Shown piece after piece: positions 1 through 8,321 of a DNA stretch of 64,000 nt. How positions within the stretch are numbered: the first letter of the stretch is position 1; the number at the start of each line of letters is the position of its first letter. Origin of the DNA: an uncultured Prevotellaceae bacterium. GTDB taxonomy: Bacteria; Bacteroidota; Bacteroidia; Bacteroidales; Muribaculaceae. The position numbers and the translations under genes are program-made. The notes under the pieces are model-generated. The model ran no database searches. It saw nothing but the letters and a program-made list of their open reading frames with translations, and had not been told where the DNA came from. The stretch spans positions 97,724 through 161,723 of the forward strand of contig ONLH01000028.1 of NCBI GenBank assembly GCA_900318645.1, given 5' to 3'.

Positions 1-1
1 T

Positions 2-1588
2 GGGGCGGCAGCGGTATTTGGCATTGCCACGTTCATTATTTCCAAAATTACCGACCAGAACTTTATGGTCATGGCCACACGGCTGTTGAGCGAGTATGCC
101 TGGCTCATTGTGGTCATCATGTTGTCAATTATCATCCGCATAAACGGTGACACTGTCAAGAGTGGCATCAAGCTCTATGTGCCGGTGCTGCTGCTGGGCT
201 TTGTGGTTTTCTTCTTCCGCATTGTGTTCCTGCCCAGTACCGTGGTCAATATGATCTTCCCTGTCCTGCTGCTGGTATTTACCATCTGGCAACTGATTGT
301 CAACCGTCGTCACAACGCTGCTGTGCCGCGTAGCGACGTCTTTTACTCGTGGATCTCGTTCATTGTCATGGCGGTGTCCACTGTCATGGCGTGGATGGGC
401 TACACCTTGATGAGTGTACAGGTGCTCATCTGGTGGATCATGCAGTTGACCCTCATCCAGACCATTACTGTCATCTATGACTTGTTGCACAGTTACGAGA
501 ACAAGTACATCCCCAAGGATGCCGACGTGAGGAGGACGTGGTTCTATGACGCAGTCTATAAGATGGTTGTCCCAATTGCCGCCACCATCAGCGTCGCCCT
601 CTCAATCTACTGGGCTGCCAAGGTATTTGACCTCACGCAATGGTGTGAGTACATCTTCCGCTATAAGTTTGTCAATCAGCCTGGAATCATTGTGCTCTCG
701 TTGGACAGGATACTGGCCTGTGTGGCATTTGCCTTTATTTTCAATTACATTATCTACCTGTTTATCCAGGGCTATCAGTTGTGGAAGCAAAACCGTGCCG
801 AGTCGCTTGCCATTTCACAGTATGAACAGGAGAATGATGTAGCGGTTGACGAAGAGATTGATATCGAAACCGTCATTCAGGACGATCCCAATGCCAAGGA
901 TCAGGTCAAGGCGGCAGCCAAGGCTGTCACGCTGTCGATGAATATTATCAAGTATATCGGCTGGGGTATCTACGTCTACATTGTGCTGGTGACCCTGCAT
1001 GTCAACCGCACGGGTATCACGTTTATCCTCACTGGCCTCTCGACTGGTATCGGTTTCGCTATGAAGGATACCCTCGAGAACCTCTTCTATGGCCTGTCGC
1101 TGATGAATGGTCGTGTCAAGATTGGTGACGTTATCGAGTGTGACGGTGTGCGTGGCAAGGTCAAGAACATCAACTACCAGAGTACACTGGTTGAGACCAA
1201 TGACGGCTCGGTCATCGCCTTCCTGAACAGTCAGCTCTTCACCAAGAATTTCAAGAACATGACCCGCAATCATGGCTACGAGATGGCAAAGATTACCGTT
1301 GGCGTGGCCTATGGCAGTGAGATTGATAAGGTGCGTAAGATGATCATTGAACGCATCAGCAAGTTGAATTGCTATGATCCCAATAAGGGAGTCCAGGTGC
1401 TGTTCCAGAACTTCGGTGAGAGCAGTGTGGACTTGCTGGTTGTTGTGTGGGTGCGTGTATTCTCACAAGTGGCTGACATCGCCCTCGTCAAGGAAAACAT
1501 CTATGCTGTCCTGAACGAGAACGGCATTGAGATTCCTTTCCCGCAGACCGACCTGCACATCCGCACTTCCGTCGTCCCCACCCCTTAA
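2..1588 (+). CDS. MscS-family mechanosensitive channel (5' partial)
   Basis: Small-conductance mechanosensitive channel of the inner membrane, expected to open under hypo-osmotic stress. The reading frame is open to the first base of the window, so the true start lies upstream; the first in-frame Met at 65 is inside the protein. Several hydrophobic segments fill the N-terminal half, followed by an acidic cytoplasmic loop (around residues 250-275 counted from Met 65), one more helix, and the MscS pore and beta domain (GLSTGIGFAMKDTLENLF, then KIGDVIECDGVRGKVKNI). The extra N-terminal helices make it one of the larger MscS-like proteins. It ends in a strong hairpin terminator. Family assignment is firm; ion selectivity cannot be read. 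Confidence 0.9.
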   Translation, partial: GAAAVFGIATFIISKITDQNFMVMATRLLSEYAWLIVVIMLSIIIRINGDTVKSGIKLYVPVLLLGFVVFFFRIVFLPSTVVNMIFPVLLLVFTIWQLIVNRRHNAAVPRSDVFYSWISFIVMAVSTVMAWMGYTLMSVQVLIWWIMQLTLIQTITVIYDLLHSYENKYIPKDADVRRTWFYDAVYKMVVPIAATISVALSIYWAAKVFDLTQWCEYIFRYKFVNQPGIIVLSLDRILACVAFAFIFNYIIYLFIQGYQLWKQNRAESLAISQYEQENDVAVDEEIDIETVIQDDPNAKDQVKAAAKAVTLSMNIIKYIGWGIYVYIVLVTLHVNRTGITFILTGLSTGIGFAMKDTLENLFYGLSLMNGRVKIGDVIECDGVRGKVKNINYQSTLVETNDGSVIAFLNSQLFTKNFKNMTRNHGYEMAKITVGVAYGSEIDKVRKMIIERISKLNCYDPNKGVQVLFQNFGESSVDLLVVVWVRVFSQVADIALVKENIYAVLNENGIEIPFPQTDLHIRTSVVPTP

Positions 1589-1623
1589 GACAACCCACTA
1601 AAAAAGGGAAAACAATAAGTACA

Positions 1624-1662
1624 AAAATACAATGCTACGCTCTGGATGGCATTGTATTTTTT
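1624..1662 (+). terminator. Rho-independent terminator after the MscS gene
   Basis: Perfect 12-bp stem (1624-1635 with 1649-1660), 13-nt loop, closing in a T run. The left arm lies inside a dispersed repeat that also occurs near 47225. Confidence 0.8.
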
Positions 1663-1752
1663 GTCGAAAAACTCTTGCATACATCAAAAAATTGACGAAA
1701 TTTGCATATAAGTTATTCATGTGTTGATTTGAATTTAATATTTATTAGATAG

Positions 1753-2763
1753 ATGAAGAAGATTATTATTTTTGCTCTGGTTGCTTTATTGGCTTCCATG
1801 ACGATGAATGCACAGAACCTGGACATGAATCAAAAGAAGGCTGATGATGCGATTACAGTGGTGGGCAGATTTAGCAAGAACGACACGATGACCTACAGGC
1901 TGATGCACTACAAAAACATAATTCATGGGAACGACACGACAGTCAGCGAAGACTACAGGGAGGAGTTCATGATAGTGGTGACCGACTCCACTAGCGAGGG
2001 ATACAAGATGAAGTACATTCCGCTGAGTTTCACCCTCCGTGATACCACCCTCCGTGATACTGGCACGCCTACCAGCCAGATGGCAATAAATGCCATTGCT
2101 CTGCGTCAGTTGATGCAGTCGACCGTGTGCGAGTTCACAACCGATGAGAAGGGATTACTCAAAAGCATCACCAACTGGCGCGAGATAAGCGACCAACTGA
2201 TGAAAGGTGTAAAGGCCACATGCGATAACCTGTACGCGACCATTCAAGACCTGGATACCGCCAATCTTCGACAGCAGTTGGGAGTCATCCTGGCGTTCCG
2301 TTTCGGAAGCGAGCAGGGCGTCCGTGACAGATATATGGAATTGAAGGATCTTTTCGGTCTGCACGGATCCACGTATGCCATCGGCAACAAGGATATTGAA
2401 ACCGAGTACTACGGTTATCCTCAACTCATATCCAGCAGGGTATGCTACACCACCATCGAGGACGAGGGGGACGACTTCGACGAAGGCGATTACAACATCG
2501 CATCGCAATATACATTGGCTATACCTTTCGATGACGTGATGGAAATTGGTTTCGATTCGTTGTCAGTAAAAGTGAGCGAAATGGTCAATGGCAGCCTCGA
2601 AGCGGAGCCCAACAGTGACGAAGTCTTTGTTTCCGATTTTTACGGGTTTTTGTTTTTCAAGAACGGATGGCCTAAAAAATACTATTTCGAGGAATCAATC
2701 GGCGGTGTGGGATCCTGCGAGAGCATCGAGACCCGCTATATCGAGTGTACTTCCCGCAATTGA
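1753..2763 (+). CDS. Secreted protein of unknown function
   Basis: 336-residue protein with a clear Sec signal peptide (KKIIIFALVALLASMTMNAQ, cleavage probably after the AQ near residue 21). The rest is soluble-looking, without membrane helices, and has an acidic patch near residues 235-245. I do not recognise the family. A small in-frame duplication (TLRD TTLRD near residue 95) shows recent slippage. The gene stands alone after the MscS terminator and converges on the lipoprotein gene at 2840. Likely periplasmic or surface located; no catalytic motif is visible. Confidence 0.7.
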   Translation: MKKIIIFALVALLASMTMNAQNLDMNQKKADDAITVVGRFSKNDTMTYRLMHYKNIIHGNDTTVSEDYREEFMIVVTDSTSEGYKMKYIPLSFTLRDTTLRDTGTPTSQMAINAIALRQLMQSTVCEFTTDEKGLLKSITNWREISDQLMKGVKATCDNLYATIQDLDTANLRQQLGVILAFRFGSEQGVRDRYMELKDLFGLHGSTYAIGNKDIETEYYGYPQLISSRVCYTTIEDEGDDFDEGDYNIASQYTLAIPFDDVMEIGFDSLSVKVSEMVNGSLEAEPNSDEVFVSDFYGFLFFKNGWPKKYYFEESIGGVGSCESIETRYIECTSRN

Positions 2764-2839
2764 GACATCGTCCTCGACGATAAATCAACCGAGAACAAAG
2801 GCAAATAAAATTGTTTTCCTTTGATTACCTGTTGTCGTT

Positions 2840-3586
2840 TTACTTGTAGAAGGTAATCCAGTTGGTGCAGTAACGAGATTTCTCGGCCACGGGGTGGATC
2901 TCGTGGACCTTGCCGACGGAATCGCGCCACCAGGAGTGGTTCCACCCTGCCCCCATGTCCATGTAGAGGGCATGACGTGGGTCAAATTTTTCAAGCATTG
3001 CGACAAATTGCTCGTAGCTCACCTCGTCACGGCTGTCCACGATGCACAGGCGTCCGTCCTTCTCACATAGGGCACGGTACTGGTTAACACCATCGCGCCA
3101 CAACGGGCGGATACTCTCCCCCTCATGGATGATGAGAGCTTGGCCGAAGCCCATGCCGCCGGCAGCAGCTACGCTGTCAAGCAATTCGCCATACTCACCG
3201 TTAACAAACTCCCACGTCGTATCGTCAAACCAGGCAAACGCACCGCTATTGTCTTTGCACTTGGCACCCTTGTAGCGCTTGCCACCGCTGACGTGGTCTC
3301 CATCGATGTTGCTGTGGGCAAATTCGTCCAGCAGTTCGTGGGTAAAGGCAGCCTCGGCACAGAAGACAATACTGTCGTTCTGCTTGCTGGGCATCTTTTC
3401 ACACACGAGGTCGATGCGGCTGAACTGCGGGTAATACACGATGAGTCCGTTGACGGTAGAGTCGTCAACCATCACCCCTTGTACAGCATTGTTTTTTTCC
3501 ATAATCTCGGTGGGTTTGGATTTGTTGCAGCAGCACAAGAGCAATGCCGCCAGAACGGGTAACAGATAGTGGAGAGCTATTCTCAT
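2840..3586 (-). CDS. Lipoprotein, phosphodiester glycosidase (NAGPA/DUF2233)-like
   Basis: 248 residues with a lipoprotein signal (LLPVLAALLLCCC), so membrane anchored outside the cytoplasm. The C-terminal half matches the pattern of the NAGPA/DUF2233 phosphodiester glycosidase fold as I know it: a stretch like GQALIIHEGESIRP, then RALCEKDGRLCIVDS, a helix (YEQFVAMLEKF) and ALYMDMGAGWNHSWWRD, where the family usually has a LDGGGSS-type loop. That loop is altered here (MDMGAGWNHS), so substrate and activity are uncertain. The gene lies 69 bp after lgt on the same strand and may be co-transcribed with it. Confidence 0.5.
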   Translation of the reverse strand: MRIALHYLLPVLAALLLCCCNKSKPTEIMEKNNAVQGVMVDDSTVNGLIVYYPQFSRIDLVCEKMPSKQNDSIVFCAEAAFTHELLDEFAHSNIDGDHVSGGKRYKGAKCKDNSGAFAWFDDTTWEFVNGEYGELLDSVAAAGGMGFGQALIIHEGESIRPLWRDGVNQYRALCEKDGRLCIVDSRDEVSYEQFVAMLEKFDPRHALYMDMGAGWNHSWWRDSVGKVHEIHPVAEKSRYCTNWITFYK

Positions 3587-3655
3587 GATTCAATTGTATT
3601 GGATGATAAAAAATGAATGCGGATGCTTACTTTAAAAACTTAGTGTCTTTGCAAC

Positions 3656-4537
3656 TTAGCGTGAGGCTTTCTCGTCGGCAAAGCGGTCAGGATATTCCAG
3701 CGGCACACGCGGGCGACGCATGGCCCTGACGATGAGCCAGATGCCTAACAAGATGAACGGGATACTCAACAGCTGGCCCTGGTCCAGACCGATGTTGGCA
3801 CGCATGGCAACCTCCCACGGTTCTTGCACGTTCTTGATAAACTCGATGAAGAACCTCGGCACAAAGATGCCCAGCATGAATACGCCGAAGATGAGTCCTT
3901 CCCGTTCCTGGCAGCGCCATCGCCAGTACATCAGCATACAGATGACGAATACTAACAGATAACAGGCTGCCTCATAGATCTGTGTAGGGTGGCTCGGGGC
4001 CGAGAAGATAGGCTCAGCACCCTGCATCCATTGTCCCACATTCTCAATGAAATGGAAACCCCAGGGCAGCGATGTTTCACTGCCGTAGATCTCGTGGTTC
4101 ATCAGGTTGCCGATGCGTATGAGGGCAGCAACAAAGCCCACGGGAACGACCAGGCGGTCAAACGTCCATAACATCGGCTTGTGTGTCACAAAACGACTGT
4201 AGAGCCAGATGGCAATCATGATGCCCAAGGTGCCGCCATGGCTTGCCAGACCGCCCTCCCATATCTTGGGGATGTCGCCCAAGTGTTGGCTGTAATAACC
4301 CCAGTCATAGAAGAATACATGGCCCAATCTGGCGCCTAGGATAGTCGCCACCACGACATAGATGAATAGGCTGCCTACCCAACTCTCTTTTGCGCCCTCG
4401 TGACGGAAGATGCGGTTGACAATCTCATAGCCCACCAGAAAGCCGATGGCAAACATCAGCCCGTACCACCGCACGGCAATCTTGCCGGCGCTAAACAGTT
4501 CAGGACTCGCGGTCCAAGTGATAGAATCCAGTATCAT
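3656..4537 (-). CDS. lgt: Prolipoprotein diacylglyceryl transferase
   Basis: Transfers diacylglycerol from phosphatidylglycerol to the lipobox cysteine of prolipoproteins, the first step of lipoprotein maturation, in the inner membrane. The 293-residue protein has about seven hydrophobic helices and the family hallmarks: GLASHGGTLG (conserved His-Gly-Gly loop), RIGNLMNHEIYG (essential Arg/Asn segment), HPTQIYEA, and a late RFFIEFIK arginine. Length is normal. It sits between the YhcG-like gene (35 bp upstream) and a lipoprotein gene downstream, all on the minus strand. The many SusD-type and other lipoproteins in this window would be its substrates. Confidence 0.96.
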   Translation of the reverse strand: MILDSITWTASPELFSAGKIAVRWYGLMFAIGFLVGYEIVNRIFRHEGAKESWVGSLFIYVVVATILGARLGHVFFYDWGYYSQHLGDIPKIWEGGLASHGGTLGIMIAIWLYSRFVTHKPMLWTFDRLVVPVGFVAALIRIGNLMNHEIYGSETSLPWGFHFIENVGQWMQGAEPIFSAPSHPTQIYEAACYLLVFVICMLMYWRWRCQEREGLIFGVFMLGIFVPRFFIEFIKNVQEPWEVAMRANIGLDQGQLLSIPFILLGIWLIVRAMRRPRVPLEYPDRFADEKASR

Positions 4538-4572
4538 AGTTTCAGTTTTTTCAAAAAATCAATAAAATATTA

Positions 4573-5691
4573 TCATTGGATTTGTTCGTTAAACTCATTA
4601 ATCCATTGTTGTAGTTTGGCTTGAAGCAGTTTTTTATCAGGCAGATAAAGCTGGTACTGTGATGCATAAATGTTGGCATTTGCGGGTAACGTCAATTCTA
4701 CTAATGCATCACTTTTCTCCTGGCATAGCAAGATTCCAACAGTGGGTCTCTCAAATTCTTGTTTGACATACTTATCATAGTAATTGACATACATTTGCAT
4801 TTGTCCCAAATCCTGATGCGTTAAGTCACCTGTTTTTAAATCGATGAGCACATAACATTGTAATAGACGGTTGTAAAAGACTAAATCCACATAGAAATGC
4901 CGTTCATCAAAGGTAAAACGCCTTTGTCGTGCTTCAAAAAGAAACCCTTTGCCCAACTCAAGAAGAAATTGTTGCATCTTGCTGATGATAGCATTCTCTA
5001 GCCTTGATTCACTAAAAGATACATCAGGCTTCAACCCCAGGAATTCAAGAGTAATAGGGTCTTTAATGATATCGGTAGGCTTTTCTACAGTTTGTCCTTC
5101 TAGAGCTAAACGCATGACCTCATCTTTATCACGACTTAATGCTAATCGTTCATAAAGGCTGCTTCCAACCTGACGTTTCAATTGCCTTACACTCCAGTCC
5201 TGCCGATCGCACTCAATCTCATAAAAACTGCGAGCATCGGGATTATCCACTCTCATCAGCACCAAGTAGTGTGACCAGGATAGTTTGAATTGAGGATAAT
5301 GAACAGATTCATAATCAAGAAGATCCTTATTCTTTATAGGGTGATTTAAGGTATCGTCCTGATTATTATTCTTAATATCGTGAACAGTGTTTACGATTTT
5401 GGAATAGACAATGAAAAATTTGCGGCAGGCAGTAAGTGTTTCAACAGACCATCCATCTCCATAATTTTGAGTGAGTAACTGAGACAGTTCTTTCAATGTC
5501 GCCTTACCATAGGCAGCACGTTCTACACCTCCTTGTTCGTCCTCAACAATATATTTGCCAATCTCATATTTGGCATACACCTCTGTTGTCTTGACAGTTC
5601 TCGCGATTGCAAATCGTGATTGCTCAATCAGTGTTGAAATTTTCTCAAACAGTTGCTCTATCCTGGCTGATGGTATTTTGTTGTCTGCCAT
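4573..5691 (-). CDS. YhcG/DUF1016-type PD-(D/E)XK nuclease-domain protein
   Basis: 372 residues if started at MADNKIPS (ATG at 5691); the frame stays open 27 codons further upstream, but that part overlaps the promoter. The N-terminal half has the DUF1016 helical region ([21 protein letters not shown]) and the C-terminal half a PD-(D/E)XK nuclease fold: [21 protein letters not shown] has the Asp and the xxK signature, with the Glu supplied earlier in the fold. YhcG proteins are accessory and have been linked to restriction and DNA repair, but the role is unsettled. The gene is visibly AT-richer than lgt and obgE around it, which suggests acquisition by transfer. A minus-strand -7 box lies at 5718-5725. 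Confidence 0.85.
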   Translation of the reverse strand: MADNKIPSARIEQLFEKISTLIEQSRFAIARTVKTTEVYAKYEIGKYIVEDEQGGVERAAYGKATLKELSQLLTQNYGDGWSVETLTACRKFFIVYSKIVNTVHDIKNNNQDDTLNHPIKNKDLLDYESVHYPQFKLSWSHYLVLMRVDNPDARSFYEIECDRQDWSVRQLKRQVGSSLYERLALSRDKDEVMRLALEGQTVEKPTDIIKDPITLEFLGLKPDVSFSESRLENAIISKMQQFLLELGKGFLFEARQRRFTFDERHFYVDLVFYNRLLQCYVLIDLKTGDLTHQDLGQMQMYVNYYDKYVKQEFERPTVGILLCQEKSDALVELTLPANANIYASQYQLYLPDKKLLQAKLQQWINEFNEQIQ

Positions 5692-5717
5692 AATCCACCA
5701 TATATCTAAAGATAATG

Positions 5718-5725
5718 CAAAGGTA
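5718..5725 (-). promoter_or_regulatory. -7 promoter box for the YhcG-like gene
   Basis: TACCTTTG on the minus strand matches the Bacteroidota -7 consensus TAnnTTTG. It lies 26 bp upstream of the ATG at 5691 and supports that start over the longer frame. It is back to back with an identical box for obgE on the plus strand. Confidence 0.6.
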
Positions 5726-5756
5726 GCAAGAATTTTCCAATCACATGAAAAAATAC

Positions 5757-5764
5757 TACCTTTG
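5757..5764 (+). promoter_or_regulatory. -7 promoter box for obgE
   Basis: TACCTTTG matches TAnnTTTG and lies 21 bp before the obgE ATG at 5786. It rules out the longer in-frame extension as the natural start. Confidence 0.65.
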
Positions 5765-5785
5765 CATATCAAAAAAGATACAGTT

Positions 5786-7009
5786 ATGGCTGAGAGTAAT
5801 TTTATCGACTATGTGAAGATATTGTGCCGCAGTGGTAAGGGCGGTGCAGGTTCGGCACACTTGCATCGTGCCAAGTATGTCCCCAAGGGCGGTCCTGACG
5901 GCGGCGACGGCGGTCGTGGTGGCCATATCTTCCTCAAGGGGAACCGCAACCTGTGGACACTCATCCACTTGAAGTACCAACGTCATGTGTTCGCTACCGA
6001 CGGCCAGTCGGGTGGTGAGAACCAGATGACGGGCAAGGATGGCGAGGACCGCACCATTGAGGTGCCCTGCGGAACAGCGGTCTATGATGCCGAGACAGGA
6101 CAGTTCCTGTGTGACGTGACCGAGGACGGGCAGGTGGTGAGCCTACTGCGCGGTGGCCGCGGTGGCCGTGGCAACCAGCACTTCAAGACGGCAACGCGCC
6201 AGACGCCGCGTTTTGCACAACCGGGTGAGCCTGGTGTGGAAAAGGCGGTCATCCTGGAACTTAAACTGCTCGCCGACGTCGGTCTTGTAGGTTTCCCCAA
6301 TGCGGGCAAATCCACTCTGCTGAGCGTCATCAGTGCTGCCAAGCCCAAGATTGCCAACTATCCTTTCACCACGCTGGAACCCAACTTGGGCATCGTGTCT
6401 TATCGCGGGCAGCAGTCGTTTGTCATGGCCGATATCCCCGGTATCATCGAGGGAGCCAGCGAAGGCCGTGGCTTGGGTCTGCGCTTCCTCCGTCACATCG
6501 AGCGCAATGCCGTGCTGCTGTTCATGGTGCCAGCCGACAGTGATGACATCCGCAAGGAGTATGGTATCCTGTGCCGTGAATTGGAGACTTTTAACCCCGA
6601 TTTGGTAGAGAAACCCCGTGTGTTGGCTATCACCAAGTGTGACATGCTGGACGAGGAATTGATTGAGCAGATGCGACCTGAGTTGCCTGACGATGTGCCC
6701 AGTGTCTTCATCTCGAGTGTTGCTCAGATGGGACTGACCGAGTTGAAGGACCTGCTGTGGCGCACCATCAACGATGAGCGCAACCGCATCCCCGAGACGT
6801 TGACTCACCGCGACCTGGACGAGCGGCATCGCGAGCTAGCTGAGGACAGCTTCATCTTTGGTGCTGAGGACTTTGAGGAAGAGGCTCCCGATGCTGGCGG
6901 CAAGATGGTGGACTCTGGAGCCAAGCAGTGGAGTGACGAGTACTGGGAGAGCGACTACGAGGACGAGAACAAGGACTTCCAAGTAGTCAGCGACCCCGAC
7001 GACGAATAA
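5786..7009 (+). CDS. obgE: Obg family GTPase
   Basis: Essential GTPase that binds the 50S ribosomal subunit and takes part in ribosome assembly and stress control. 407 residues. The glycine-rich Obg fold occupies about residues 1-158 ([14 protein letters not shown]); the G domain follows, with P-loop GFPNAGKS near residue 169, DIPGIIEGA (G3) and TKCDML (G4). An acidic C-terminal tail closes the protein. The start is [20 protein letters not shown], the usual Obg N-terminus, and agrees with the promoter box 21 bp upstream. Monocistronic, ending in a 17-bp stem terminator. Confidence 0.96.
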   Translation: MAESNFIDYVKILCRSGKGGAGSAHLHRAKYVPKGGPDGGDGGRGGHIFLKGNRNLWTLIHLKYQRHVFATDGQSGGENQMTGKDGEDRTIEVPCGTAVYDAETGQFLCDVTEDGQVVSLLRGGRGGRGNQHFKTATRQTPRFAQPGEPGVEKAVILELKLLADVGLVGFPNAGKSTLLSVISAAKPKIANYPFTTLEPNLGIVSYRGQQSFVMADIPGIIEGASEGRGLGLRFLRHIERNAVLLFMVPADSDDIRKEYGILCRELETFNPDLVEKPRVLAITKCDMLDEELIEQMRPELPDDVPSVFISSVAQMGLTELKDLLWRTINDERNRIPETLTHRDLDERHRELAEDSFIFGAEDFEEEAPDAGGKMVDSGAKQWSDEYWESDYEDENKDFQVVSDPDDE

Positions 7010-7067
7010 CAAGAATACAGCAGCATCCGCCATCATGGTATAACATGAATGTCCATAAATAATCCAT

Positions 7068-7118
7068 GAATGGTCACAAATAATTCATTAATGATTATTC
7101 GTGGCCATTCGTGTTTTT
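7068..7118 (+). terminator. Terminator after obgE
   Basis: Imperfect 17-bp stem (7068-7084 with 7094-7110, two G-U type changes), 9-nt loop, followed by GTGTTTTTA. Confidence 0.7.
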
Positions 7119-7167
7119 ATTGATAGATATGTGGTAACTATCAGAGTTTCAGAATATTCAATACTCT

Positions 7168-8232
7168 TTATTTTCCCTCGTTGCTGAGGAGGAAGCGCCG
7201 CTTGGGAGCAATGGCGGCGAAATCTTCTTGGGACAACGGGGCGATGCGGTCAAGGATGCGCGATAAGCGTTGGGCAATCTTGTATTCTACAGGCTCGCTC
7301 TCAGGGACTTCCTGCAGGAGCTGTGAAACGCGTGACTTGATCGCTGACAGTTCAAATACCATTGATGTGTTGAACCATCCGTCGGCATGACTGGCGAACG
7401 GCAGGATCCACAGGTTCTCGCCACGCAGTACGCCAGGCCACCACTGTAGTGTCTGTAACGCACTGGCTCCACGGCTGTTAAAGTCACGGTAGATGCGGCG
7501 CAGCAGACGGTTGTCATGCTCCTCTAGACCAGCTTTCTCGCCGTAGTAGATGGTGGCTTGGGCTGTGACGAACAGGCGGTATTTCTTATCATCATCGATG
7601 TTGGGAATCAACAGGGGATTGAGCGCGTGCAAACCCTCGAGGAATAGCAGGCTGTTGCTGTCGAGCTGCAAGGTGTTGCCGTGGTAGGTACGTTTTCCTT
7701 CGACGTAGTCGTAGGTGGGCATCGGTACGCGGTTACCCTCAAGCAGGCTGTTCACGTCGCGTTCAAGCTGCTTCAGGTCCAGCCCATAGAATGACTCATA
7801 ATCAATGTTGCCGTTAGGATCCAGCGGGCGCTGGTCCAGATTGAGGAAGTAATTGTCAAGCGAGACGACACAGGGCTGGATACCGTTGTCGCGCAACATG
7901 TGTGTCAGGAAACGTGATGTGGTCGTTTTTCCAGAGCATGAGGGACCGGCGACAAGTACCATGCGCAATCCTTCCTGGCGGAAACGTCGTGTGATTTCGC
8001 TGGTGATGCGCTCCAAGCGGCGGCTATGCTGCACCTCGTCCTCGGCGATGAAGTCGGGAGCCAGTCCCTGAGATATCACGTTGTTGAAGAGCGAGATGCC
8101 GTCAAGCCCTTGGGACTCCATGCGACGGATGTTTCCGCAGAATTCCTCTAACGACATCTGGGTGTACTGCCGTATAAAGTTTTGCTCTCGGTGTGTCTGC
8201 TGCTGCTCGGCGCTAGCTGTTAATTCAATCAT
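7168..8232 (-). CDS. Uridine kinase-like P-loop protein (short paralogue)
   Basis: 354-residue nucleoside kinase of the phosphoribulokinase/uridine kinase family; the expected reaction is ATP-dependent phosphorylation of a nucleoside such as uridine. P-loop GPSCSGKTTTS near residue 95, then VVSLDNYFLNLDQRPLD, GLDLKQLERDV, LFLEGLHALNP and RLLRRIYRDFNSRGASA, all matching the larger neighbour at 8322. It lacks that neighbour's N-terminal TGS-like and ThrRS-like parts; its first 70 residues are a short helical leader with only partial similarity. The adjacent paralogues lie on the same strand, separated by a terminator. Substrate cannot be read from sequence. Confidence 0.8.
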   Translation of the reverse strand: MIELTASAEQQQTHREQNFIRQYTQMSLEEFCGNIRRMESQGLDGISLFNNVISQGLAPDFIAEDEVQHSRRLERITSEITRRFRQEGLRMVLVAGPSCSGKTTTSRFLTHMLRDNGIQPCVVSLDNYFLNLDQRPLDPNGNIDYESFYGLDLKQLERDVNSLLEGNRVPMPTYDYVEGKRTYHGNTLQLDSNSLLFLEGLHALNPLLIPNIDDDKKYRLFVTAQATIYYGEKAGLEEHDNRLLRRIYRDFNSRGASALQTLQWWPGVLRGENLWILPFASHADGWFNTSMVFELSAIKSRVSQLLQEVPESEPVEYKIAQRLSRILDRIAPLSQEDFAAIAPKRRFLLSNEGK

Positions 8233-8270
8233 TGGGTTTATCGTGTTTATGTTATAATCGGCTCATTTAT

Positions 8271-8312
8271 AAAAGATTGTGGGCCCTATCGCACATCGCA
8301 ATAGGGCCCACA
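8271..8312 (-). terminator. Terminator after the long uridine-kinase-like gene
   Basis: Perfect 12-bp stem (8278-8289 with 8301-8312) with an 11-nt loop. Read on the minus strand it runs into a short U-rich stretch, directly after the stop of the gene at 8322 and before the start of the gene at 8232. Confidence 0.75.
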
Positions 8313-8321
8313 GTTAGTCCG

